Positions 52,841 through 62,484 are shown, counted from the first letter of the stretch. The stretch: 64,000 bases of DNA from Paenibacillus arenilitoris (GCF_014705655.1 NZ_JACXIY010000023.1:62001-126000), one strand, 5' to 3'. Made by a program: numbers and translations. The notes: generated by a model not told the origin, from the letters alone.

Positions 52841-52869
52841 GGCTGCGCCCCACGCAGGGAGACGCAGCC
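52841..52869 (-). other. stem-loop in the khpA-rimM gap
   Basis: Perfect 7-bp arms GGCTGCG/CGCAGCC with a 15-nt loop, with outer TATGC/GCATA pairing after a short bulge. No T-run follows, so at best a weak terminator or processing site. A 74-codon open frame over the gap has no support. Confidence 0.4.
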
Positions 52870-52922
52870 GCATAGCAGAAGAGAGCCAGGATGATATCCC
52901 GGCCCTCCGATAATGGCGCACA

Positions 52923-53153
52923 TTATGACATAATGTCGACAATGACGCGCTTTTGCGATTTGACGGCGGCTGAAGTAACGACCGTGCGCATCGCTTTCGC
53001 TATGCGTCCTTGTTTACCGATGATTTTACCGATATCCTCGGGGTGAACCGAAAGCTCGTATACCGTGCCGCGGTCATCTTCCTTCACGTTCACTTGCACC
53101 CGATCCGGGTGATCGACCAAAGCCTTCGCTATGACAAGAATCAATTCTTTCAT
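52923..53153 (-). CDS. khpA: KH-domain RNA-binding protein KhpA
   Basis: Small KH protein (76 residues) that forms a complex with KhpB/Jag in Gram-positives. The KH loop motif is GKIIGKQGRIAKAMRTVV. RBS GGAGGG is seven bases before the ATG. Order rpsP-khpA-rimM-trmD is the standard one. Confidence 0.97.
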   Translation of the reverse strand: MKELILVIAKALVDHPDRVQVNVKEDDRGTVYELSVHPEDIGKIIGKQGRIAKAMRTVVTSAAVKSQKRVIVDIMS

Positions 53154-53178
53154 CTCAAGGCCCTCCGCTGTTCAACCG

Positions 53179-53451
53179 TTATTTCTGTTGCTTAAGCTCA
53201 TGGAACTTTTTCAGAACACCGGCTTTGGAAAGCAAGTCGCGAACGGTATCGGAAGCTTGCGCCCCGGTTTGCAGCCATTTCAACGCTTTTTCTTCGTTAA
53301 TCGATACTTGAGCCGGTTGCGTAACCGGGTTGTAAGTGCCGATCTCTTCGATAAAACGTCCGTCGCGCGGCGAACGGGAATCCGATACGACTACGCGGTA
53401 GAACGGAGCTTTGTGAGCGCCGATTCTTTTCAAACGAATACGTACTGCCAT
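53179..53451 (-). CDS. rpsP: 30S ribosomal protein S16
   Basis: Small-subunit protein of 90 residues with the family start MAVRIRLKRIGAHKAPFYRV and the GTYNPVTQPAQ block. RBS AAGGAGGTGA precedes the ATG, a near-perfect site. Confidence 0.99.
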   Translation of the reverse strand: MAVRIRLKRIGAHKAPFYRVVVSDSRSPRDGRFIEEIGTYNPVTQPAQVSINEEKALKWLQTGAQASDTVRDLLSKAGVLKKFHELKQQK

Positions 53452-53484
53452 GGTATTTCACCTCCTTCAACGAATAAAAACCGT

Positions 53485-54858
53485 TTAGAACGGGAATTTC
53501 ATGTTTTTGCCAAGCAGCCCTTTCAGCCCTTTTTTGCCTTTCGGTCCTTTCGGGCCCATCATCGACGAGAACTGCTTCATCATTTTCTTCATGTCGTCGA
53601 ACTGCTTGATCAACCGGTTCACCTCGACGATCGTCGTGCCGCTCCCCGCCGCAACCCGCTTGCGCCGGCTGTGGTTAAGCAGCTCGGGCTTCTGCTTCTC
53701 TTCCTTCGTCATGGAGCGCACGATCGCTTCGACGCGGCCGATCTGCTTCTCGTCGACCTTGAGGTCCTTCATGCCCTTCATCTTGTTCATGCCGGGCAGC
53801 ATATCCATAATTTGATCGAGCGGGCCGAGGTTTCGAACCTGCTCCATCTGCTCGAGGAAATCGTCGAACGTAAATTCCGCGGTGCGCATTTTGCGTTCCA
53901 TTTCCTTCGCTTTCTCCGCGTCGATGTTCGACTGCGCCTTCTCGATGAGGGACAGCATGTCGCCCATGCCGAGAATGCGGGAAGCCATCCGTTCCGGATG
54001 GAACGGCTCGAGCGAATCGATCTTCTCGCCCATCGCCGCGAACTTGATCGGACAGCCGGTGACGGCCTTGACCGACAGCGCCGCGCCGCCGCGCGTGTCG
54101 CCGTCGAGCTTCGTCAGCACGACGCCCGTAAGCTCAAGCTGCTCATGGAAGCTCTTCGCCACGTTGACCGCGTCTTGTCCGGTCATCGCGTCGACGACAA
54201 GCAGCACTTCGTCCGGCTTCGTCGCCTGATGGATTTGCTTCAGCTCCTCCATCAGCTCCTCGTCGATATGCAGCCGGCCCGCCGTGTCGATAATGACGTA
54301 ATCGTTGCCGTTCTCCTTCGCGTGCTGTAGGCCGGCTCGCGCGATTTCCACCGGCGATGTCTGATCGCCGAGCGAGAATACCGGCGCTTTGATCTGTTCG
54401 CCAAGCACTTGCAGCTGCTTGATCGCAGCCGGACGGTAAATGTCGCACGCAATCAGGAGCGGCTTATGGTTGCCCTTCTGAAGCAGCTTGGCCAGCTTCC
54501 CCGTCGTCGTCGTCTTGCCCGCGCCCTGCAGGCCGGCCATCATGACGACCGTCGGCGGCTTGTTCGCCTTCGCCAGCTTGCTCTGCGTGCCGCCCATGAG
54601 CTCGGTGAGCTCTTTGTTGACGATATCGATGACGACCATGCCGGGCGTAAAGCTCTTGGACACCTCGAGTCCGATCGCGCGCTCCTTCACCTTCGCGATG
54701 AAATCTTTCACGACCTTGAAGTTGACGTCCGCCTCCAGAAGCGCCAGCCGTACCTCGCGCATCGCCTCGTTCACGTCGTCCTCGGATACTTTGCCCTTGC
54801 CCTTCAGCTTGCTGAACACGTTTTGAAGCCGATTCGATAAGCTCTCGAACGCTGCCAT
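53485..54858 (-). CDS. ffh: signal recognition particle protein Ffh
   Basis: SRP GTPase, 457 residues: N domain (1-85), G domain with G1 GLQGAGKTTTTGKLA near residue 105, DTAGRL, TKLDGDTRGG, and a methionine-rich M domain from about 325 that binds SRP RNA and signal peptides. It works with FtsY, coded at 55429-56424. RBS GGAGGTGA precedes the ATG. Confidence 0.99.
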   Translation of the reverse strand: MAAFESLSNRLQNVFSKLKGKGKVSEDDVNEAMREVRLALLEADVNFKVVKDFIAKVKERAIGLEVSKSFTPGMVVIDIVNKELTELMGGTQSKLAKANKPPTVVMMAGLQGAGKTTTTGKLAKLLQKGNHKPLLIACDIYRPAAIKQLQVLGEQIKAPVFSLGDQTSPVEIARAGLQHAKENGNDYVIIDTAGRLHIDEELMEELKQIHQATKPDEVLLVVDAMTGQDAVNVAKSFHEQLELTGVVLTKLDGDTRGGAALSVKAVTGCPIKFAAMGEKIDSLEPFHPERMASRILGMGDMLSLIEKAQSNIDAEKAKEMERKMRTAEFTFDDFLEQMEQVRNLGPLDQIMDMLPGMNKMKGMKDLKVDEKQIGRVEAIVRSMTKEEKQKPELLNHSRRKRVAAGSGTTIVEVNRLIKQFDDMKKMMKQFSSMMGPKGPKGKKGLKGLLGKNMKFPF

Positions 54859-54881
54859 GTACCGTCACCTCCACTCTTCGT

Positions 54882-55244
54882 TTATTCCGCCGCGCCGAGC
54901 TGCGCGATCACCTTCATGAGCGCTTGCCTGTCCTTCTCGTTAATAGCCAGCCCGTTCACCCTGCTTGCGAGCTGTTCCGTCAGCCTCTGCAGCGACTCAT
55001 GTCTCGCGAGCAGGCTCAGCTTGCTCTCATAGCCTTCAAGCACCTGCTCGGCGCGTTTAATATGCTCGTAGACCGCTTGCCGGCTGATGCCGAATTCCGC
55101 GGATATTTCGCCTAGCGAAAAATCGTCGTGAAAATAATATTTAAGAAACGTCCGCTGCTTCTCCGTCAAGAGCGGCTCGTAAAAATCGAACAACAAGTTA
55201 ATCCGAGTCGTCTTGGATAAGGCGTCTGGCTCGTTCGCTTTCAT
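54882..55244 (-). CDS. ylxM: SRP-associated helix-turn-helix protein YlxM
   Basis: Product of 120 residues with a sigma-70-region-4-like helix-turn-helix (SLGEISAEFGISRQAVYEHI, about 45-65). Always found before ffh in Firmicutes and reported in streptococci to modulate SRP. ATG 55244 has GGGAGGG seven bases upstream; a longer frame is unsupported. Confidence 0.95.
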   Translation of the reverse strand: MKANEPDALSKTTRINLLFDFYEPLLTEKQRTFLKYYFHDDFSLGEISAEFGISRQAVYEHIKRAEQVLEGYESKLSLLARHESLQRLTEQLASRVNGLAINEKDRQALMKVIAQLGAAE

Positions 55245-55315
55245 TCCGTAGCCCTCCCGCTCGATAACTGCGCCGCCGTCAAGGAAAATCCCTTTACACC
55301 GGAACAACGTTTCTT

Positions 55316-55345
55316 ATCATACACGAAGAAGCGTGCGTCTGTCAA
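55316..55345 (-). promoter_or_regulatory. sigma-A promoter of ylxM-ffh
   Basis: TTGACA (55340-55345) and TATGAT (55316-55321) on the minus strand, 18 bases apart. It lies downstream of ftsY and drives ylxM-ffh and probably rpsP and khpA. Confidence 0.85.
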
Positions 55346-55428
55346 GCAATTCGCCTTGTCACCTTCCCGTGGCCTCTACGGTGCGGCCGGTCATAGCCGG
55401 AACGGCCCAAGCTCGCGTTTTAGTTCGC

Positions 55429-56424
55429 TTACTCCGCGTCATCCGCCGTTTCGCGCTGGATCAAGCCGGCGAATAGAGCGTGGATGAACTGCTCCGAATC
55501 GAACTGCTGCAAATCGCCCATTTTCTCGCCGAGGCCGACGAGCTTCACCGGCAGGCTGAGCTCGTTCCGGATCGCGATCACAATGCCGCCCTTCGCCGTG
55601 CCGTCCAGCTTCGTCAGGACGAGGCCGGTGACGCCGCTCTTCTCGCCGAACAGCTTCGCCTGGCTGAGCGCGTTCTGTCCCGTCGTCGCGTCCAGCACGA
55701 GCAGCACCTCGTGCGGCGCGTCCGGCAGCTCGCGCCGTATGACGCGGAATATTTTGTTCAGCTCTTCCATCAGGTTCGTCTTGTTCTGCAGTCTGCCGGC
55801 CGTGTCGCACAACAGAACGTCAACGCCGCGCTGCTTGGCCGCTTGAACGGCGTCGTACATGACGGCCGCCGGATCGGAGCCCGATTGCTGCTTGATGACG
55901 TCGACGCCGACGCGCTGTCCCCATACCTCGAGCTGCTCGATCGCGCCAGCGCGGAACGTATCGCCGGCGGCGAGCAGCACGCTCTTGCCCTCGCTTTTGA
56001 ACTTGTGCGCGAGCTTGCCGATCGTCGTCGTCTTGCCGACGCCGTTGACGCCGACGAACAAATAGACGGTTATGCCGCTTTCCGCCATGCGCAGTCCGGC
56101 TTCCTCGTCGCCCTTCATTAGCTCGATGAGCTTCTCCGACAGCACCGGCTGCAATTCGGCCGCGTCCTCGATTTTGCGCTTCTTCACCTCGGCGCGCAGC
56201 TCTTCGATCAGCTGCATGACGGTCGAGACGCCGACATCCGCGCCGATCAATATTTCCTCAAGCTCCTCGTAAAATTCCTCGTCGATTTTTTTGCGCCGGG
56301 TAATGAGCTCCTCGACCTTCTCGACGAACGCCGTGCGGGTCTTCGCCAGCCCGTCCTTGAAAATCGACGTTACCGCTTCCGTCTTGGTCGAGATGCTTTC
56401 CTTCAGCCTCTTAAAAAAACTCAT
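55429..56424 (-). CDS. ftsY: signal recognition particle receptor FtsY
   Basis: SRP receptor GTPase of 331 residues with a short N-terminal region (MSFFKRLKESISTKTEAV), N domain, and G domain with G1 GVNGVGKTTTIGKLA near residue 130, DTAGRLQNK and TKLDGTAKGG. It lacks the long acidic A domain of E. coli FtsY. ATG 56424 has AAGGAG nine bases upstream. Follows smc by 46 bp. Confidence 0.99.
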   Translation of the reverse strand: MSFFKRLKESISTKTEAVTSIFKDGLAKTRTAFVEKVEELITRRKKIDEEFYEELEEILIGADVGVSTVMQLIEELRAEVKKRKIEDAAELQPVLSEKLIELMKGDEEAGLRMAESGITVYLFVGVNGVGKTTTIGKLAHKFKSEGKSVLLAAGDTFRAGAIEQLEVWGQRVGVDVIKQQSGSDPAAVMYDAVQAAKQRGVDVLLCDTAGRLQNKTNLMEELNKIFRVIRRELPDAPHEVLLVLDATTGQNALSQAKLFGEKSGVTGLVLTKLDGTAKGGIVIAIRNELSLPVKLVGLGEKMGDLQQFDSEQFIHALFAGLIQRETADDAE

Positions 56425-56470
56425 TCCTTCCAACTCCTTCGGCCGCCGATGCCGCACGGCCCTTCTTTAT

Positions 56471-59400
56471 TTACGCGGAGACCGCCTCGTCTTCCTCAAG
56501 CCGCACGGACACGAGCTTCGATACGCCGCCTTCCTCCATCGTCACGCCGTAGAGCACGTCGGCTTCCTCCATCGTTCCTTTGCGGTGCGTCACGACGATG
56601 AACTGCGTAAGTCCGGAAAACTCCCTCAAATACTGGGCGAACCGCGATACGTTCGCCTCGTCGAGCGCCGCTTCGACCTCGTCGAGCACGCAGAACGGCA
56701 CCGGCTTCACCTGCAAAATCGCGAACAACAAGGCGATCGCGGTGAGCGCCCTCTCGCCGCCGGAGAGCAGCTGCAAGTTTTGCAGCTTCTTGCCCGGAGG
56801 CTGCGCGACGATATCGATGCCGGTTTCGAGCACGTTGTCCGGCTCCGCGAGCACCAGATCGGCCCGGCCTCCGCCGAACAGCTTGGCGAAGACGACGACG
56901 AAATGGCCTCTGATCGCTTCGAACGTCGTTCGGAACCGCTTCGACATCTCCTCGTCCATTTCCCGGATGACCTGATACAGCGTCGTCTTCGCTTCGATCA
57001 GATCGTCCTTCTGCGCCGACAAAAATTCAAACCGTTCCTTGACGCGCTCGTACTCTTCGATCGCTCCGAGGTTCACTTCGCCCAGCGCCGTAATTTGCCG
57101 TTTCAAATCCCGAACCTCGTTCTGCGTGCCGGGCACGTCCTCGGGAACGGGATATTGCTCCTTGGCAAGCTCGTAGCTGAGCTCATACTCCTCGCTAAGC
57201 TTGCGAAGCAGATTGTCCAGCTCCACGTCGAGCCGGTTCGCGGCGATTTCCGTCTGCCGCAGCTGCTCCTCGACCTGCCTGAGCTGCGCTCGCTGCTCCT
57301 TCGTCTCGCTCTCGCCCTGATCGAGCTCGATGATCCTCTGCGCGCGCGCCGCCCGCTTCAAATCGGTCTGCTCGGCGCATTCCTGCTTCTTCAGCCGCAG
57401 ATGGTTGAGCTGCTCGATCTGCTTCACCGTTTCGTCATTATGGCGTTCGAGCTCCTCCTCCTGCTGCTCCAAGAGGGAGCGGAGACTTGCAAGCTCCTGC
57501 TTCGCGCGCTGGATATCGGCGCGAACGCGGGACGCCTGATCCTCGAACGACACCTTCTCCTGGTCGGTTTTTGCCGCCAAAATTTTAATATCCGTCAGCT
57601 GGCCCTGCAGCTCTTCCTTCGCCGTTTCGCTCGCTTTGCGCCGCTCCTCGGCAAGGCGGATCGCTTCTTGAAGCCTCGCCTCGTCCAAGGTCAGCTGCTC
57701 GAGCCGCTCCTCGGCCGCGGCCGCGGCCGCCTGCAAATCCTTATGCTCGGCCTGGTGTGTCGTGCGATCCGACGTATGAAGCTGCTTCTGCTCGTCCAGA
57801 TGCTTCGCTTCATTATGAAGCTGCTGCAGCTCCGCCCTGATTTGCTGCTCCTCGATCCGGCTCCGCTCGCCTAGCTCCCGCAGCTCCTCGATGTTATGCG
57901 TAAGGATCGAATGCTCCTTCCGCAAATCGCTGAGCTTGTCCCTTAGCTGTCCGACCATCTTGTTCGCGTCCGCGATTTCTAGGTCGAGCGCTTCGATCTG
58001 GCGCTGTCTGCCGAGCAGGCTGGCGCCTTTCTTCTGAAGGCTGCCGCCGGTCATCGAGCCGCCCGCGTTGACGATATCCCCTTCAAGCGTAACGACCCGG
58101 TACCGATACTGGCACTTGGAGGCGATCCGGTTCGCTTGCTCGAGCGTCTCGGCTAGCAGGACGTTCCCGAGCAGGTTGTTCACGATCGCCGAATATCGGC
58201 TGTCCGAGCTGACCAAGTCGGCCGCAACGCCGACGAAGCCGTCCACCGATTCGGCCATCCGCTTGTCATGCTCCGGCACCTGGCGGCCCCGGATGACGTC
58301 GAGCGGCAGGAACGTCGCCCGTCCGAGCTGACGCTGCTTCAAGAAGCCGATCGCCGCCCGCGCGGATTTCTCGTCCTCCATGACGATATGCTGCAGCGCG
58401 CCGCCGAGCGCGGTCTCGACCGCGGTCTCGATCCGCTCGGGCACGCGCATCAGCTCGGCTACCGCGCCGTGCACGCCGCCAATGCCGCCGCTTGCCCGGC
58501 GCGACGCCTTGAGCACTTCCTTGACGCCCTGCATGAAGCCGTCGAGCGCGTCCTGCATTTCCTTCATCGTATCGCGCCGCGAGACGTGGCTGTCGAGCTT
58601 CTGCTCCCACTTCCGGATCGCCATGGTAACCTCGTCCAAGCTTTGCGCGACCGCTTTGGCCTTGTCCGATTCGGTCAGCATCCGGCTTCGCGAATGCTCG
58701 AGCCGGGCGATCGAAGCTTCGAGACGCTCCGTCAGATCGGAACGTTTCTCCTCGAGCCGCGCATGCTGCTCCGTCCATTTCGACTCGTCCTCGCTGATCC
58801 GCTCCATCCGCCGCTGCAGCGTTTCCCGCTGCTGAGCCGCGTACCGGATCTCGTTCCGGTGCTGAGCCATCGCGCTAAGCACTTCAAGCAGCTCGCCCTT
58901 CAGCGTTTCTTCCGCGTCGGCGACCGTCCCGCCCGCTACGCCGAGCAGCCTGGCTTCCTCTTCGGCGATCTTCGCCCGAATATCGGCCAGCTGAAGCTCA
59001 AGCGCCGCGGCGCGGCTCCGGAATTCCGCTTCCTCCTGCGTCAGCGTGACGATTCGCGCATCCTGCAGGGCGATCGATTCCTCTAGTTGTCGTTTGTTCT
59101 GCTCCAGATTGCGCTTGCGCTCCTTGAGCACTTCGCCGTAGCCCTCGCATTTCTCGAAGTCCTCGCTGATTTGCAGCATCGACTCGTGCAAGGCGTCCAG
59201 CTCGAGCTCCAGCTCGCGAAGCTGCTGCCGATCCTTCTCCAAATGGGCGTCGTGCTTGCTTACAACGGTCGAAAGCTGGAGCTGCTCCTGCTGCAGCCGC
59301 TCCAGCTTGCCGTTAGCCTCCGACCAATTGGCGTGAATCTGCTCTATGTTATGTACGTACATCGAAATCTCTTTGGTCTTCAGCTGTTCCTTCAGCGCCT

Positions 59401-60046
59401 TAAATTGGATCGCCTTCTCGGACTGCTTCCGCAGCGGGCCGACCTGATCGTCGAGCTCCGACACGAGGTCGTGAATCCGCAGCAGGTTTTGCTCCGTCTC
59501 CTCCAGCTTCCGCTGCGCCTCGCGCTTGCGCGACTTGTATTTCACGATGCCCGAAGCTTCTTCGAAAATGCCGCGGCGATCCTCCGAGCGCGTGCTCAAA
59601 ATTTCCTCGATCCGGCCCTGTCCGATAATGGAGTACGCTTCTTTGCCAATGCCCGTATCCATGAACAGCTCGGTAATATCCTTCAGCCTGCAGGGCTGCT
59701 TGTTTATCAAGTATTCGCTGTCGCCGCTCCGGTGCACCCGGCGGGTAACCGTTACCTCGTTGTACTCGAGCGGCAAAGCGCCGTCGCCGTTATCGAGCGT
59801 AAGCGATACCTCGCTGTAATTGACCGCCTTGCGGGCGTCGCTTCCGGCAAAAATGATGTCCTCCATCTTGCCGCCGCGCAGGCTCTTCGCGCTTTGCTCG
59901 CCGAGCACCCAGCGGATCCCGTCCGAAATGTTGCTCTTGCCGCTTCCGTTCGGGCCTACGACCGCGGTGATGCCGGTTACGAACTCCATCTCCGTCTTGT
60001 CGGCGAACGACTTAAAACCCGATAATTCAATCCGTTTCAGAAACAT
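56471..60046 (-). CDS. smc: chromosome segregation protein SMC
   Basis: Condensin ATPase of 1191 residues: N-terminal head with Walker A VGPNGSGKSNISDGIRWVLG near residue 35, coiled coil (about 170-510), hinge (about 515-670), coiled coil (about 675-1015), and C-terminal head with signature LSGGERALTAIALLFAI and Walker B PFCVLDEVEAALDEANV. The ATG start gives the classical MFLKRIELSGFKSFADKT. Starts the smc-ftsY unit. Confidence 0.99.
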   Translation of the reverse strand: MFLKRIELSGFKSFADKTEMEFVTGITAVVGPNGSGKSNISDGIRWVLGEQSAKSLRGGKMEDIIFAGSDARKAVNYSEVSLTLDNGDGALPLEYNEVTVTRRVHRSGDSEYLINKQPCRLKDITELFMDTGIGKEAYSIIGQGRIEEILSTRSEDRRGIFEEASGIVKYKSRKREAQRKLEETEQNLLRIHDLVSELDDQVGPLRKQSEKAIQFKALKEQLKTKEISMYVHNIEQIHANWSEANGKLERLQQEQLQLSTVVSKHDAHLEKDRQQLRELELELDALHESMLQISEDFEKCEGYGEVLKERKRNLEQNKRQLEESIALQDARIVTLTQEEAEFRSRAAALELQLADIRAKIAEEEARLLGVAGGTVADAEETLKGELLEVLSAMAQHRNEIRYAAQQRETLQRRMERISEDESKWTEQHARLEEKRSDLTERLEASIARLEHSRSRMLTESDKAKAVAQSLDEVTMAIRKWEQKLDSHVSRRDTMKEMQDALDGFMQGVKEVLKASRRASGGIGGVHGAVAELMRVPERIETAVETALGGALQHIVMEDEKSARAAIGFLKQRQLGRATFLPLDVIRGRQVPEHDKRMAESVDGFVGVAADLVSSDSRYSAIVNNLLGNVLLAETLEQANRIASKCQYRYRVVTLEGDIVNAGGSMTGGSLQKKGASLLGRQRQIEALDLEIADANKMVGQLRDKLSDLRKEHSILTHNIEELRELGERSRIEEQQIRAELQQLHNEAKHLDEQKQLHTSDRTTHQAEHKDLQAAAAAAEERLEQLTLDEARLQEAIRLAEERRKASETAKEELQGQLTDIKILAAKTDQEKVSFEDQASRVRADIQRAKQELASLRSLLEQQEEELERHNDETVKQIEQLNHLRLKKQECAEQTDLKRAARAQRIIELDQGESETKEQRAQLRQVEEQLRQTEIAANRLDVELDNLLRKLSEEYELSYELAKEQYPVPEDVPGTQNEVRDLKRQITALGEVNLGAIEEYERVKERFEFLSAQKDDLIEAKTTLYQVIREMDEEMSKRFRTTFEAIRGHFVVVFAKLFGGGRADLVLAEPDNVLETGIDIVAQPPGKKLQNLQLLSGGERALTAIALLFAILQVKPVPFCVLDEVEAALDEANVSRFAQYLREFSGLTQFIVVTHRKGTMEEADVLYGVTMEEGGVSKLVSVRLEEDEAVSA

Positions 60047-60070
60047 GTCTTGGCATTCACCTCACCCCTC

Positions 60071-60099
60071 ATTGTACCACATCCCGTAGGCCTTGATAA
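60071..60099 (-). promoter_or_regulatory. sigma-A promoter of smc-ftsY
   Basis: TTATCA (60094-60099) and TACAAT (60071-60076) on the minus strand with a 17-base spacer. It lies just past the rnc terminator. Confidence 0.7.
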
Positions 60100-60122
60100 C
60101 CACGCGCCCGCTCGCCCGCGGC

Positions 60123-60167
60123 AAAAAAAAAGAGCGCCCGCCGGCCGTCCGGCCTGGCGGAACGCTC
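60123..60167 (-). terminator. intrinsic terminator of rnc
   Basis: GC-rich hairpin with outer arms GAGCG/CGCTC (60132-60167) followed on the minus strand by nine T. It closes the fab-rnc unit. Confidence 0.95.
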
Positions 60168-60177
60168 GCTTAAGCGT

Positions 60178-60882
60178 TCATGCTTGCTCCTGCGACAGCT
60201 TGCGCCATGCCTCCGCGGCGGCGCGCTGCTCCGCTTCCTTCTTCGTCCTCCCGCTGCCGACGCCGAAGCGTTCGTCGCCGAGGTAAACTTCCACGACGAA
60301 CTCCCGGTCGTGGGCGGGGCCTCTCTCCTCCAAAATCCGGTACTCGACCGGTCCGAGGCCGTGATGCTGCGACCGTTCCTGCAGCTTCGACTTCGAATCC
60401 TTCATGAGCAGTCCGTAATCGTTGGATTCCACGAACGGAAACATATGCTCGGCGAGGAACGCTCTCGTCCTCTCGATGCCCGCGTCCAGATAGATCGCGC
60501 CGATGAACGACTCGAACAGGTCGGCCAGCAGCGCCTGCCTTTGCCGCCCGCCGAGCTGCTCTTCCCCTCGGCCGAGCAGTACGTGCGAGCCGAGATCGAG
60601 CCGCTCGGCGAATTGCGCGAGCGACGGCTCGCAGACGATGGATGCGCGCATGCGCGTCAGCTCCCCTTCCGGACGCTGCGGATACGTGCCGAATAAATAT
60701 TCGGACACGAGCAGCTGCAGCACGGCGTCGCCAAGAAATTCAAGCCGCTCGTTGTCTTGGGCGGACCCCCTCTTATGCTCGTTCACGTAAGAGGTGTGGG
60801 TAAACGCTTGCTTAAGCAGCTTCGTTCGCTCGAAGCTGAGCTGCAGACGCTGCTGCAGCTCCTGGAAAGAATCACGCTTCAT
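60178..60882 (-). CDS. rnc: ribonuclease III
   Basis: Double-strand-specific endoribonuclease of 234 residues. The catalytic signature ERLEFLGDAVLQLLVSEYLF is near residue 45, with the second acidic cluster LADLFESFIGAIYLD; a double-stranded RNA-binding domain occupies about 160-230. Its start overlaps the end of fabF by 11 bases. Confidence 0.99.
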   Translation of the reverse strand: MKRDSFQELQQRLQLSFERTKLLKQAFTHTSYVNEHKRGSAQDNERLEFLGDAVLQLLVSEYLFGTYPQRPEGELTRMRASIVCEPSLAQFAERLDLGSHVLLGRGEEQLGGRQRQALLADLFESFIGAIYLDAGIERTRAFLAEHMFPFVESNDYGLLMKDSKSKLQERSQHHGLGPVEYRILEERGPAHDREFVVEVYLGDERFGVGSGRTKKEAEQRAAAEAWRKLSQEQA

Positions 60883-62113
60883 ATACTTTCATCACGATCG
60901 TCGCGTTGTGTCCGCCAAACCCGAAGGAATTGGAGAGAGCCGTGCGCACGTTCGCTTCGCGGGGCTTGTTCGGCACATAATCGAGATCGCATTCCGGATC
61001 CGGATTGTCAAGGTTGATGGTCGGAGCGATAACGCCGCGCTGCAGCGTCAAGCCGAGAATGACGGCTTCCACGCCGCCGGCCGCGCCGAGCAGGTGGCCG
61101 GTCATCGATTTCGTGGAGCTGACGGCCAGCTTGTAGGCATGGTCGCCGAACGCTTTCTTGATCGCTTTCGTCTCCGAACGGTCCCCGATCGGGGTCGAGG
61201 TGCCATGCGCGTTGATGTAGTCGATGTCGGAAGGCTCCAGGCCGGCGTCCTTGAGCGCTTTCGTCATGCAGCGCGCCGCGCCGTCCGGATCGGGCTCGGT
61301 CATGTGATGGGCGTCGCCGCTCATGCCGTACCCGATCACTTCCGCGTAAATTTTGGCTCCGCGCGCCTGCGCGTGCTCAAGCGACTCCAGCACAAGGATG
61401 CCCGCGCCCTCTCCCATGACGAAGCCGTCGCGGTCGATATCGAACGGGCGGCTCGCCTTCTCGGGCTCGTCGTTGCGCACGGACATCGCCCGCATCGAGC
61501 AGAAGCCCGCCATGCCGGTCGGCCGGATCGTCGCTTCCGCTCCGCCGGCGATCATGACGTCCGCGTCGCCGCGCTGGATCATTTTGAACGAGTCCCCGAT
61601 CGAATGGGTGCCCGTCGCGCAGGCGGTCACCGCCGTGCTGTTCGGTCCCTTCGCCCCGGTCAGCATCGAGATCTGGCCGGATGCCATGTTCGCGATCATC
61701 ATCGGGATAAAGAACGGGCTGACGCGCTTCGGGCCTTTCTCGAGCAAAATATTGTGCTGGTCTTCCCATGTGCCGAGGCCGCCGATGCCGGAGCCGACCA
61801 TGACGCCGACGCGTTCGGCGTCCGCGTTCTCGCCGATTTTGAGATCGGCGTCTTTCACCGCGAGCTGGCTCGCGACCGAAGCGAACTGCACGAACCGGTC
61901 CATGCGGCGCGCTTCCTTCTTGTCCAGCCCGTAATCCTCGGGATTGAAATTTTTGATTTCGGCGGCGATGTGCGTCGGATATTCGGACACGTCGAACGCC
62001 TCGATATGCGAAACGCCGGATTTGCCATCCAGCAAATTGCCCCAAAACTGCTCCAACTCGGAACCAAGCGAGGTTATTACCCCCATGCCGGTTACCACAA
62101 CTCTTTGTTTCAT
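60872..62113 (-). CDS. fabF: beta-ketoacyl-ACP synthase II
   Basis: Elongating condensing enzyme of fatty-acid synthesis, 413 residues. Active-site Cys in TAVTACATGTHSIG (about 163), and His residues in NAHGTSTPIGD (about 303) and SMTGHLLGAAGG (about 340). ATG 62113 has AGAGGTGA five bases upstream; the longer frame has no RBS. Confidence 0.99.
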   Translation of the reverse strand: MKQRVVVTGMGVITSLGSELEQFWGNLLDGKSGVSHIEAFDVSEYPTHIAAEIKNFNPEDYGLDKKEARRMDRFVQFASVASQLAVKDADLKIGENADAERVGVMVGSGIGGLGTWEDQHNILLEKGPKRVSPFFIPMMIANMASGQISMLTGAKGPNSTAVTACATGTHSIGDSFKMIQRGDADVMIAGGAEATIRPTGMAGFCSMRAMSVRNDEPEKASRPFDIDRDGFVMGEGAGILVLESLEHAQARGAKIYAEVIGYGMSGDAHHMTEPDPDGAARCMTKALKDAGLEPSDIDYINAHGTSTPIGDRSETKAIKKAFGDHAYKLAVSSTKSMTGHLLGAAGGVEAVILGLTLQRGVIAPTINLDNPDPECDLDYVPNKPREANVRTALSNSFGFGGHNATIVMKVYEA

Positions 62114-62217
62114 ATGATTCACCTCTACGGACAGCAATATGGAAGCCCGTGCTTCCTTGTATATAAAAGCTAAGCGCTTAACATCTTCCAAAAAATGAAA
62201 ATCGTCCGGATGGAGAG

Positions 62218-62243
62218 AAGTCCCGTCGGCTAGAACGGGACTT
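62218..62243 (-). other. stem-loop between acpP and fabF
   Basis: Perfect 9-bp arms AAGTCCCGT/ACGGGACTT with an 8-nt loop, just after the acpP stop codon. No T-run follows, so it may be a processing site or weak attenuator that raises acpP mRNA relative to fabF. Confidence 0.5.
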
Positions 62244-62250
62244 GTCCTTC

Positions 62251-62484
62251 TTACGTATGAGATTGTATGTATTTAACTACTTCTCCCACAGTGGTGATTG
62301 TCTCTGCATCTTCATCAGAAATTTCCATATCGAACTCGTCTTCCAGCTCCATGACCAATTCAACGACATCAAGAGAGTCAGCGCCGAGGTCATCTTTAAA
62401 AGAAGCTTCAAGTGTTACTTCCGCTTCGTCCACGCCGAGACGGTCGATGACGATACGTTTTACGCGTTCTACTACGTCGGACAT
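62251..62484 (-). CDS. acpP: acyl carrier protein
   Basis: Carrier of growing fatty acyl chains, 77 residues, acidic. The phosphopantetheine Ser is S37 in DDLGADSLDVVE. ATG 62484 has GGAGGTGA five bases upstream. Confidence 0.99.
   Translation of the reverse strand: MSDVVERVKRIVIDRLGVDEAEVTLEASFKDDLGADSLDVVELVMELEDEFDMEISDEDAETITTVGEVVKYIQSHT

Noticed and set aside
52718..52942. 74-codon minus-strand frame between khpA and rimM
   Set aside because: Overlaps the end of khpA and the start of rimM, Arg/Ala-rich, and crosses the hairpin and candidate promoter.
56291..57874. 527-codon plus-strand frame opposite smc and ftsY
   Set aside because: Leu/Arg/Gln-rich complement of coiled-coil codons, spanning two real genes; not credible as a gene.
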